Shown one piece after another: positions 1-5,254 of a stretch of 5,904 nucleotides of DNA. The position numbers were made by a program, and so were the translations under genes. The notes beneath the pieces are model-generated. The model was given only the letters and a program-made list of their open reading frames with translations, had not been told where the DNA came from and made no database searches. Location of the stretch: NCBI GenBank assembly GCA_029243665.1, contig JAQWRO010000110.1:1-5904 (forward strand), given 5' to 3'. Numbering within the stretch: the first letter of the stretch is position 1; every line of letters starts with the position of its first letter. This stretch comes from Gammaproteobacteria bacterium. Lineage in GTDB: Bacteria; Pseudomonadota; Gammaproteobacteria; Comchoanobacterales; Comchoanobacteraceae.

Positions 1-1
1 G

Positions 2-355
2 CAACCAAAAACATTAATAATTGAAGATACAAAGCTTGCAGCAATAGCGCTTAAAGGATTGCTAAGTAAGAAAAATTTTGAATCTACATTAGTTGAAACT
101 GGCAATGATGCCTTAGATATACTGAAAAAGGAAAACTTTGATATTATTTTTTTAGATCTTGGTTTGCCAGATATTGATGGAATGGAACTTTTACCAAAAA
201 TAAGAAACCATCAACCATCAAAAAATACTGTTGTGATTGTTCTAAGTGGGCATATAAATCCTGAGCTACAAAAAAAGTGTATGACACATGGGGCTGATGC
301 TGTCTTTACAAAACCATTTACGATAGACCACTTAAACAACTTATTTTCTGTTTAA
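2..355 (+). CDS. Response regulator receiver domain, C-terminal end of a larger or standalone protein (5' partial)
   Basis: The reading frame is open from base 2 to the TAA at 353-355 and gives 117 visible residues of a CheY-like receiver domain. Seen directly: the acidic pair E8-D9 in LIIEDTKLA, the phospho-acceptor Asp52 (codon 155-157) in FLDLGLPDIDG, Ser82 in VLSGH at the conserved Ser/Thr site, and Lys104 in FTKPF. These are all the residues needed for Mg-dependent phosphotransfer from a histidine kinase. The protein stops about 13 residues after the FTKPF motif, so no output domain follows. The PKTLIIEDTKLAA-type opening resembles receivers at the C-terminus of ArcB-like hybrid sensor kinases, so a hybrid kinase cut by the window edge is my preferred reading. 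A single-domain regulator is equally compatible with what is visible. An internal TTG at 59 is not a start, because the domain's first beta strand lies upstream of it. Confidence 0.85.
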   Translation, partial: QPKTLIIEDTKLAAIALKGLLSKKNFESTLVETGNDALDILKKENFDIIFLDLGLPDIDGMELLPKIRNHQPSKNTVVIVLSGHINPELQKKCMTHGADAVFTKPFTIDHLNNLFSV

Positions 356-385
356 TTGACTTTAGTCCTTTGAAAATATTATATT
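356..385 (+). promoter_or_regulatory. Candidate sigma-70 promoter of tRNA-Ser
   Basis: A -35 box TTGACT (356-361, 5 of 6 to consensus) and a -10 box TATATT (380-385, 5 of 6) are separated by 18 bases. Transcription would begin around 391-393, only a few bases before the tRNA 5' end at 395. The -35 box starts at the base right after the receiver gene's stop codon, so the tRNA has its own promoter in a very tight gap. Confidence 0.6.
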
Positions 386-394
386 AGTTCTTTT

Positions 395-484
395 GGAGAG
401 GTGCCCGAGCGGTCGAAGGGGCACGCCTGGAAAGCGTGTGTACGCTAAAACGTACCGAGGGTTCGAATCCCTCTCTCTCCGCCA
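395..484 (+). tRNA. tRNA-Ser, anticodon GGA
   Basis: All arms of a class II tRNA can be drawn. The acceptor stem pairs 395-401 with 474-480 (one G-U pair), the anticodon stem pairs 422-426 with 434-438 around the loop CTGGAAA, and the T stem pairs 457-461 with 469-473 around TTCGAAT. The long variable arm, with stem GTACG/CGTAC around 440-455, is typical of serine tRNAs. The anticodon is at 429-431 (GGA), reading UCC and UCU serine codons. The discriminator is G481 and CCA is encoded at 482-484. Length is 90 bases, as expected for tRNA-Ser. Confidence 0.97.
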
Positions 485-529
485 GTTTTTAATGATCGAA
501 AATTTTCTTACTGGATTTATAGCCGTAGG

Positions 530-542
530 CGCATGATATGCG
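530..542. repeat. Short inverted repeat CGCAT-GAT-ATGCG
   Basis: A perfect 5-bp stem with a 3-base loop lies about 45 bases after the tRNA-Ser 3' end. It may help form the 3' end of the tRNA precursor, but no T-run follows it directly and it is short enough to be chance. Confidence 0.25.
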
Positions 543-574
543 TTATGTTTGTGATCAGAGTTTATGATTTATTT

Positions 575-619
575 TGTCCTGAACCACCATCGTGATGTTT
601 TAGGACAGTATTTTATTGT
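575..619 (+). terminator. Stem-loop between tRNA-Ser and the orphan gene, possible terminator
   Basis: TGTCCTGAA (575-583) pairs with TTTAGGACA (599-607), nine pairs including one G-U, and a smaller CAT/ATG helix can form inside the loop. On the plus strand the stem is followed by the T-rich GTATTTTATT, so it best fits termination of transcripts running out of the tRNA gene. Read on the minus strand, it lies 13 bases after the orphan gene's stop. There the G-U pair becomes an A-C mismatch and A-rich sequence follows, so it is a poor terminator for that gene but may still mark its 3' end. Confidence 0.4.
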
Positions 620-620
620 A

Positions 621-1346
621 TTAGATGCGGCTCATATCTACTGAGTTATTTTCAAACATTTCAGTAAGCTGCTGTACATCACTCTTTTCTTTCTTCAGCA
701 TCTCTGAACGGAAAGTATTGATTGAGGTTGAGGCAATCTCAACAACGTCTAATTTTTCTAGTGCTGCGGATATAGCTTTTTCTATTTGTATATTAAGCGC
801 TTTATGCTCAACTGGGTCCTGTGTCTTTAAATCTATTTTAGACCCATTAGGTAAGCTACGTATGGTTTCTAGGAAGTTTTCTACTTCTTTTGGGTGTAAC
901 TGTTTGTAGTCAGGCAAGCCCTTTTTATCAAAAATAGAAGTGCTTATTATATTTTGAACGTAGTTAAATTTCGTTTCTCCAGCAAGCATGTTTATGAAAA
1001 TTGAATTAATTAACTGGATGCTAATAGCCCGTTCCTCTTGACGTGTGATACTCCATACACTCACGTTAGATTCCTTAAGCCCGCTTGATATACCTGCTAT
1101 CAGTTGTTGCTTAAAGATGGTGTCTTTTACAAAACCTGTTTTGGGTTCATCTAAATCAAGTAAATTTGGTCGGAAATATTTTTTTTGAGACAGAAATGTA
1201 TCACGCCTTTCTTGGTTTGAGATCGGAAAGAACTCTTCTTGAAGTGTTTTTTCGAGTTTTTTTAGAATGTCCATTGCTGTTGATACTGAACATTCAGTGA
1301 TTGGGTCTACACAGCAAAATAAGCAACACGTCAATAATGTATCCAT
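621..1346 (-). CDS. Hypothetical protein, 241 aa, with N-terminal cysteine cluster
   Basis: I do not recognise this protein. The start ATG (1344-1346) is supported by an AGAGGGA Shine-Dalgarno sequence ending about five bases upstream; the next Met (residue 25) has none. The sequence looks soluble and largely alpha-helical: it is rich in Lys, Glu, Leu and Ile, with no transmembrane segment. Its odd feature is the N-terminus: Cys7, 8, 11, 12 and 19 (CCLFCC plus one) are the only cysteines in the protein. There is no conventional signal peptide: no positive n-region, and no lipobox, since the residue before Cys7 is Thr and only six residues precede it. The C-terminal third (about 165-235) is highly charged and could form helical bundles or coiled coils. 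It is a single-gene unit on the strand opposite its neighbours. An accessory or host-interaction role is possible but is inference only. That it is a real gene is supported by its length, ribosome binding site and promoter. Confidence 0.75.
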   Translation of the reverse strand: MDTLLTCCLFCCVDPITECSVSTAMDILKKLEKTLQEEFFPISNQERRDTFLSQKKYFRPNLLDLDEPKTGFVKDTIFKQQLIAGISSGLKESNVSVWSITRQEERAISIQLINSIFINMLAGETKFNYVQNIISTSIFDKKGLPDYKQLHPKEVENFLETIRSLPNGSKIDLKTQDPVEHKALNIQIEKAISAALEKLDVVEIASTSINTFRSEMLKKEKSDVQQLTEMFENNSVDMSRI

Positions 1347-1408
1347 TTTTTCCCTCTTGTCTTTAATTCATGTTAGTTTAGATTACTTAACCAACTAAAA
1401 ATAATTTT

Positions 1409-1437
1409 ATTTTAATCAAATCAATTAAATATTGCAA
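1409..1437 (-). promoter_or_regulatory. Candidate promoter of the 241-aa orphan gene
   Basis: On the minus strand, TTGCAA (1437-1432, 4 of 6 to the -35 consensus) is followed after exactly 17 bases by TAAAAT (1414-1409, 5 of 6 to the -10 consensus). Transcription would start near 1402 and give a leader of about 55 bases ending in the AGAGGGA ribosome binding site. In DNA this AT-rich, matches of this quality can occur by chance. Confidence 0.4.
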
Positions 1438-1712
1438 TAACTCAAACAATATAAACTATCTATTCATCAAAATAAACCAATACATATAAAATATCTCAAC
1501 CTAGCTTCATTTAAGGATAACATCAACCAAATACAAGATGGTATGCCTACATATAAAGTAGTTACTAAAATTTCAAACATCATCGACCATCCAAGTAAAA
1601 TTTTATAAACCGATGTTATGGCACCTATGAAACTCACAAGTATGGCTTTGATTTTTACATTTGTTTAAAAGAATATTCCCTAGAAATAATGATACGAGCT
1701 AATTATATTAAG
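1438..1712. other. AT-rich intergenic spacer without a recognisable gene
   Basis: This is the middle of the ~410-base gap between the divergent orphan and oxidoreductase genes. Stops occur often in all frames, I find no start with a ribosome binding site and a useful reading frame, and no RNA gene fold stands out. The only palindrome of note is TAAAATTTTA at 1596-1605, which is pure A/T and probably chance. The two ends of the gap hold the promoter candidates for the flanking genes. Confidence 0.6.
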
Positions 1713-1741
1713 ATGACAAAACGCGTTTTGAATGGTATTTT
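1713..1741 (+). promoter_or_regulatory. Candidate promoter of the oxidoreductase with an operator-like palindrome in its spacer
   Basis: ATGACA (1713-1718, 5 of 6 to the -35 consensus) and TATTTT (1736-1741, 4 of 6 to the -10 consensus) are 17 bases apart. Between them lies the perfect 14-bp palindrome CAAAACGCGTTTTG (1717-1730). A protein bound there would sit between the -35 and -10 boxes, a common place for a repressor or a MerR-type activator. The start codon at 1759 would be about 10 bases after the transcript start, with only a weak GAGA ribosome binding site at 1750-1753. Confidence 0.4.
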
Positions 1742-1758
1742 AAAATATTGAGATAAAA

Positions 1759-2940
1759 ATGAATCAGTTAAAATTATTTGATGTTATTATTGTAGGCGCA
1801 GGTGCCTCCGGACTTATGGCCGCGATTGAATGCGGCAAACGAGGAAGATCTGTCTTACTAATTGAAAAATCAAAAAAACCTGGCAGAAAAATTTTAATGG
1901 CTGGGGGTGGTTATTGTAATTTTACAAACTATCATATTGAGCCTACTTGTTACTTATCTCAAAACACCCACTTTTGTAAATCAGCTTTAAAACAATATAC
2001 TCAGTGGGATTTTATTAACTTAGTTAATAAACATCGTATCCCCTACCATGAAAAAACCAAAGGACAATTATTTTGTGATACAAAAAATGGCGAGATCTTA
2101 AAGCTTTTACTCGATGAATGTCAAAAAAAACCTATCACTATACAATATAATGTCGATGTAACTGGTGTTAAAAAAGTATCCAATCAATCCTATCAACTTT
2201 CAACGAATACTGGCACATACGCTTGTCAATCACTCATTGTTGCTACAGGTGGACTTACCATCCCATCCATGGGATCAACTGCATGGGGATATCAATTAGC
2301 AGAACAATTTGGCATCAATGTAAAGCCTTTAAGTGCAGGACTTGTGCCTTTAACATTACATACTGAGGATAAAAAACGCTTATCTCCTCTAAGCGGTATT
2401 TCTTTTGAATCCACGGTTAATTTTAAAAAACAATCATTTCATGAAAATTGCTTAATCACTCACCGTGGCTTGAGTGGACCTGCCATTTTACAAATATCTT
2501 CATATTGGCAACCAGGACAAACCATCACTGTCAACTGTCTCCCCCAAATAGATATCTCAACCCTACTTGGTCAAAAATGTTCAGATCAAACTTTAAAATC
2601 TTATTTAAACCAATACTTACCTAAACGCTTTTTAGAAACCAATTTACAAACCAATCTATTAAATAGACCATTGAACAAACTTCAGAAAAAAGACATTTCC
2701 GAACTCGATACAGCGTTACACCATTGGACCATTAAACCTAATGGTACAGAAGGCTATCGAACAGCAGAAGTTACTTTAGGCGGCGTTGATTGCAATGACT
2801 TGTCCTCTAAAACCATGGAGGCTAAAGCACACAAAGGATTATTTTTTATTGGTGAAGTCGTGGATGTCACAGGCTGGCTAGGCGGATATAATTTCCAATG
2901 GGCTTGGTCATCTGGCTATGTAGCTGGACAATATGCATAA
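1759..2940 (+). CDS. FAD-dependent oxidoreductase of the HI0933/YhiN (BaiN/RdsA) family
   Basis: This is a 393-residue flavoprotein, a normal length for the family. The N-terminus holds the Rossmann dinucleotide motif GAGASG (residues 13-18) with the ribose-binding Glu36 at the end of the second strand (SVLLIEKS). The family signature follows as GRKILMAGGGYCNFTN (42-57). A second cofactor-contact motif, IVATGG, comes before a GSTAWGYQLAEQFG segment. The C-terminus carries the closing FAD-binding signature GEVVDVTGWLGGYNFQWAW (365-383). Family knowledge: these proteins bind FAD and are widespread, but for most members the substrate is unknown; the bile-acid name BaiN attached to some homologues should not be transferred. 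The ATG at 1759 places the Rossmann strand correctly near the N-terminus, although the ribosome binding site is weak (GAGA). The gene appears to be monocistronic: 144 bases separate it from the next gene, which has its own promoter candidate. No residue of the motifs appears lost, so it should be active and cytoplasmic. Confidence 0.93.
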   Translation: MNQLKLFDVIIVGAGASGLMAAIECGKRGRSVLLIEKSKKPGRKILMAGGGYCNFTNYHIEPTCYLSQNTHFCKSALKQYTQWDFINLVNKHRIPYHEKTKGQLFCDTKNGEILKLLLDECQKKPITIQYNVDVTGVKKVSNQSYQLSTNTGTYACQSLIVATGGLTIPSMGSTAWGYQLAEQFGINVKPLSAGLVPLTLHTEDKKRLSPLSGISFESTVNFKKQSFHENCLITHRGLSGPAILQISSYWQPGQTITVNCLPQIDISTLLGQKCSDQTLKSYLNQYLPKRFLETNLQTNLLNRPLNKLQKKDISELDTALHHWTIKPNGTEGYRTAEVTLGGVDCNDLSSKTMEAKAHKGLFFIGEVVDVTGWLGGYNFQWAWSSGYVAGQYA

Positions 2941-3036
2941 TCCGCCAACTACAAAATAAAAAGACACCTCAAATTTTTTCATGAAATGTGTTTCCCATTT
3001 TCCATCAACTAATTTTCCCATATTAACCTAACTTGC

Positions 3037-3065
3037 TTGATACAATTGTAACAAAAATGCATAAA
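3037..3065 (+). promoter_or_regulatory. Candidate promoter of the speD-like gene
   Basis: TTGATA (3037-3042) and CATAAA (3060-3065) are separated by 17 bases, each matching consensus at 4 of 6 positions or better. The spacer begins inside the palindrome TACAATTGTA (3041-3050). A second 10-bp palindrome, AACTATAGTT (3070-3079), lies between the predicted transcript start and the start codon at 3085. The leader would be only about 13 bases, and no Shine-Dalgarno sequence is visible in it. Confidence 0.35.
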
Positions 3066-3084
3066 AATAAACTATAGTTACCTT

Positions 3085-3462
3085 ATGTCAACAATCAAAA
3101 AACATAAACACTTAATTATTAGAGCTGAAGCTTTGAAACCACCTACGGATGAAGCATATCTTGAACAATGGCTTAAAAGATTGATTGAATCAATTGATAT
3201 GAAAATTATGGTCGGTCCTTTTGTAAAATATTGTGATATGCCTGGCAATAAAGGCATCACTGGTGGTGCGATCATTGAAACATCTCATGTCATTATGCAT
3301 ATTTGGGATGAGTGCAACCCTGCACTCATACAATTTGACGTATACAGTTGTAGTGACTTCGATCATCAAAAAATTTACCAAACAATATGTTCAGAGTTTA
3401 ATGTATCAAAAATTGAATATAAATACCTTGACCGTGACAATGGTTTGAAAATTATAGGGTAA
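3085..3462 (+). CDS. S-adenosylmethionine decarboxylase family protein (SpeD-like, variant processing site)
   Basis: This 125-residue protein matches the small prokaryotic AdoMet decarboxylase fold. Family members cut themselves at a serine, turn it into a pyruvoyl cofactor, and decarboxylate S-adenosylmethionine to supply the aminopropyl group for spermidine. The diagnostic core is GITGGAIIETSHVIMHIWDE (57-76) followed by FDVYSCSDFD (84-93). By alignment from memory with Thermotoga-type SpeD, Ser67 would be the pyruvoyl precursor, His72 the processing and proton-transfer histidine (+5, as in that family), and Cys89 the catalytic cysteine, two residues further on than usual because of a small insertion. 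The residue before Ser67 is Thr66, where characterised AdoMet decarboxylases have Glu. This leaves open a different substrate or altered processing; some SpeD paralogues are known to decarboxylate other amino acids. No spermidine synthase lies beside it. The ATG at 3085 is the only suitable start, since the first beta strand (KHLIIRAE) begins at residue 8, but it lacks a ribosome binding site. A phage or transfer origin is possible. Confidence 0.8.
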   Translation: MSTIKKHKHLIIRAEALKPPTDEAYLEQWLKRLIESIDMKIMVGPFVKYCDMPGNKGITGGAIIETSHVIMHIWDECNPALIQFDVYSCSDFDHQKIYQTICSEFNVSKIEYKYLDRDNGLKIIG

Positions 3463-3492
3463 AATTAATTATCCCAGCAAATAATTAATTTT
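3461..3492. terminator. All-A/T inverted repeat overlapping the speD-like stop codon
   Basis: AAAATTAATTAT (3461-3472) pairs perfectly with ATAATTAATTTT (3481-3492) around the 8-base loop CCCAGCAA. The left arm includes the last two bases of the stop codon TAA. A terminator role at the 3' end of the speD-like transcript is likely from its position. However, the stem has no G-C pairs and the only T-run is within the right arm, so it may act as a weak terminator or as a 3'-end stabiliser. Confidence 0.5.
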
Positions 3493-3525
3493 GCAAGTAA
3501 CTTTAAAAATATCAAACTTACTCAT

Positions 3526-3563
3526 ACTAATTGCTATGCGTTTGTTAGCTCATAGCAATTAGT
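3526..3563. terminator. 13-bp perfect stem-loop between the convergent speD-like and helicase genes
   Basis: ACTAATTGCTATG (3526-3538) pairs perfectly with CATAGCAATTAGT (3551-3563) around a 12-base loop. It lies 22 bases beyond the helicase stop (minus strand) and 63 bases beyond the speD-like stop (plus strand). No T-run follows directly on either strand, so it is not a textbook intrinsic terminator. Its place between convergent 3' ends suggests a bidirectional transcript-end structure. Confidence 0.5.
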
Positions 3564-3585
3564 TGATTTAGTCACCTCAAAACTA

Positions 3586-4803
3586 CTATGCAGCTTTTTT
3601 TGATGATGTGCGTTTTCTATTATCCTTATTCTTTTTCTTATGAAATGGCTTAGAATCACTTTTGTGTTTGTTATTAAAGTTTCTTTTTTTATTTGGGTTA
3701 GTCGTCTTCGGATGCTCGACACCTGGATTAAGCAAACGATCAATTGCATGCCACTTACTTTTATCAATAGGTGTAACAAGATTTAGTGCTGAACCTTCAG
3801 CGCCAGCTCTTGCTGTCCTACCAATCCGATGAATATAATCCTCAGCACATTGCGGTAAATCATAATTAATAACATGTTCAATGTGTGGAATATCTAAGCC
3901 TCTTGCAGCGACATCAGTTGCCACTAGAATACGATATTTTTTATTTCGAAATGCTGTTATAACACGGTCACGCTTATTCTGACGCAAATCGCCATGAATT
4001 GCATCAGCACTATGCCCTTCTTTTGAGAGTTTTTTTGCCATTTTTGCAGTGCCATATTTTGTCTTAACGAATATGATCACCGATCCTTTGCGCTCATCAA
4101 GCTGAGAAAGAAGGTTAGGATATTTATCTGCCTCACTGATTTTCAGAGTATCCTGTTTAATTTTTGCTGCAGGTGAAGATGTTGGACTGACAGCTACTCT
4201 AGCTGGATTATTGAGATATTTCTGTGAAATGCGAACAATATTTTTAGGCAGTGTCGCTGAAAAAAGCAATGTTTGTGGTTTATTAACCATATATTTCATT
4301 ACATTTTCAATCTGAATAGTAAAGCCCATATCAAGCATGCGATCTGTTTCATCTAACACTAAAAAGTCAGTATCATTCAAAATAAGACTGCCTCGCTGAA
4401 GGTGATCATTGATACGACCCGGAGTGCCTACAATGACACGAGGACCATTTCGTAGCTGTGTAAGCTGTTTGGGCATGGATTCACCACCAATCAATAATGC
4501 TGTATTAATTTTTGATTTTCTTCCAAGCAGAGCCTGTAATTGTGTCATAACTTGAGTGGCAAGCTCACGTGTCGGTGTCATGACAAGTGCAGAACCACGG
4601 GGATCTGTTAAAAGTTTTGCAACAAGGGGAATCCCAAAAGCACCTGTTTTACCAGTACCAGTTTGTGCTGACCCAAGTATATCTTGGCCTTTCAGTGCAA
4701 GAGGTATAGCTTCAGCTTGAATAGGTGTTGGTTCATTAAATTGCATATGTTGCAATGTATGCGTCAGAGCTTCTGGCAGCCCCATTTCTTTGAAAGCATT
4801 CAT
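3586..4803 (-). CDS. DEAD-box ATP-dependent RNA helicase, RhlE-like, with DETD motif II
   Basis: This is a complete 405-residue DEAD-box helicase that unwinds short RNA duplexes using ATP, in roles such as ribosome assembly, mRNA decay and cold adaptation. Motifs in order: Q-motif with PTPIQ (25-29), Walker A AQTGTGKT (46-53), Ia PTRELA (77-82), GG (106-107), TPGR (127-130), motif II DETD (151-154), SAT (182-184), IIFVKTK (243-249), HGDL (270-273), ATDVAARGLD (295-304) and HRIGRTAR (325-332). A basic, disordered tail (about 366-405, many Lys, Arg and Asn) follows, as in RhlE-type proteins, and probably adds general RNA binding. Motif II reads DETD instead of DEAD; the catalytic Asp, Glu and final Asp remain. 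The start at 4803 (MNAFKEMGL) is chosen because AGGA lies eight bases upstream. The frame continues open to an ATG at 4842, but that lies inside a hairpin without a ribosome binding site. The gene lies 85 bases downstream of a cold shock gene on the same strand and is probably co-transcribed with it in part. Confidence 0.95.
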   Translation of the reverse strand: MNAFKEMGLPEALTHTLQHMQFNEPTPIQAEAIPLALKGQDILGSAQTGTGKTGAFGIPLVAKLLTDPRGSALVMTPTRELATQVMTQLQALLGRKSKINTALLIGGESMPKQLTQLRNGPRVIVGTPGRINDHLQRGSLILNDTDFLVLDETDRMLDMGFTIQIENVMKYMVNKPQTLLFSATLPKNIVRISQKYLNNPARVAVSPTSSPAAKIKQDTLKISEADKYPNLLSQLDERKGSVIIFVKTKYGTAKMAKKLSKEGHSADAIHGDLRQNKRDRVITAFRNKKYRILVATDVAARGLDIPHIEHVINYDLPQCAEDYIHRIGRTARAGAEGSALNLVTPIDKSKWHAIDRLLNPGVEHPKTTNPNKKRNFNNKHKSDSKPFHKKKNKDNRKRTSSKKAA

Positions 4804-4815
4804 ATTATTTTTCCT

Positions 4816-4860
4816 AAAAAAATACGCACAAAAGTACAACAATACATTGTTGTACTTTTG
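4816..4860 (-). terminator. Perfect 15-bp hairpin plus T7 run between cold shock gene and helicase (terminator or attenuator)
   Basis: CAAAAGTACAACAAT (4829-4843) and ATTGTTGTACTTTTG (4846-4860) are perfect reverse complements separated by two bases, so 13-14 pairs can form around a tight loop. Read on the minus strand, the stem is followed after six bases by a run of seven T (4822-4816), and then at once by the helicase's AGGA ribosome binding site (4815-4812). The T-run exists only in the minus-strand direction, so the element is oriented to end transcripts leaving the cold shock gene, with read-through feeding the helicase. The stem is mostly A-U. Confidence 0.65.
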
Positions 4861-4888
4861 CTAAAAATGAAAATTTAAAAGTTTGGTT

Positions 4889-5104
4889 TTAACCAGCGTC
4901 TTGTAACTGCAGATTTGCAGCAGCTGTTCTGCCTTTATTGGCAACAACTTCGTAAGAAACTTTTTGTCCATCACTTAACTGACTGATGCCAGAATTTTCT
5001 AATGCGCTGATATGAACAAATACATCTTCAGAACCATCATCAGGTGTGATGAAACCGAATCCTTTTGAAGTATTGAAGAATTTTACTGTACCGATATTTG
5101 CCAT
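4889..5104 (-). CDS. Cold shock domain protein, CspA family
   Basis: This 71-residue protein is a single cold shock domain that binds single-stranded RNA and DNA and melts RNA secondary structure. The nucleic-acid binding motifs are both intact: RNP1 as KGFGFI (14-19) and RNP2 as VFVHI (28-32), with the aromatic residues Phe9, Phe10, Phe16, Phe18, Phe29 and His31 in place. The length is normal for the family (about 65-75 residues). The start at 5104 has a good ribosome binding site, AAAGGA at 5118-5113, eight bases upstream. It is preceded by a predicted leader of about 145 bases, typical of cold-inducible csp genes, and followed by a terminator-like hairpin and a DEAD-box helicase gene on the same strand. 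Cold induction is likely from context, but family members may also be constitutive or growth-phase regulated, so I give no specific gene letter. Confidence 0.96.
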   Translation of the reverse strand: MANIGTVKFFNTSKGFGFITPDDGSEDVFVHISALENSGISQLSDGQKVSYEVVANKGRTAAANLQLQDAG

Positions 5105-5248
5105 GATTTTTTTCCTTTAATGTTTAAATTGTAAATGAGCATTAATCCGATATTAACTACACATGTAGCTTACCGGCTCACTCTCCTTCAAACGTTTTTA
5201 ATTTTCACAATGTGAAAATCTTAAATAGCCCCCTTCATCAGGTGGACT
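5105..5248 (-). promoter_or_regulatory. Long 5' leader of the cold shock gene, with a 19-bp palindrome
   Basis: From the predicted transcript start near 5248 to the start codon there are about 144 bases, close to the roughly 160-base leader of E. coli cspA. It contains ATTTTCACA-A-TGTGAAAAT (5201-5219), a perfect 9-bp inverted repeat around one base, which can form a hairpin in RNA or an operator in DNA. It also contains a Shine-Dalgarno-like GAAGGAGAG on the minus strand (about 5189-5181) that is not followed by any useful reading frame. I do not see the E. coli cold-box sequence. A leader role in cold-dependent stability or translation is inferred by analogy. Confidence 0.45.
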
Positions 5249-5254
5249 TGCTAT

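Noticed and set aside
625..909. A 94-codon plus-strand open frame antisense to the orphan gene.
   Set aside because: It overlaps a longer frame that has a good ribosome binding site, and its Ser/Cys-rich translation looks like the reverse of a Lys/Glu/Leu-rich coding strand.
1326..1346. A lipoprotein signal (LLTC) at the start of the orphan protein.
   Set aside because: Only six residues precede the cysteine, there is no basic n-region or hydrophobic core, and Thr is not a normal residue at the position just before the lipobox cysteine.
2980..3010. A possible terminator after the oxidoreductase (AAATG...CATTT).
   Set aside because: Only five A/T-rich pairs can form and no T-run follows the stem; the nearby T-run lies upstream of it.
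3534..3779. An 81-codon minus-strand frame across the helicase 3' end.
   Set aside because: It lies mostly inside the helicase's C-terminal tail in another frame and has no recognisable motif.
4801..4842. A 13-residue N-terminal extension of the helicase starting at an ATG at 4842.
   Set aside because: The ATG lies inside the 15-bp hairpin, has no ribosome binding site, and the extension crosses the T-run. The ATG at 4803 has AGGA eight bases upstream and matches family starts.
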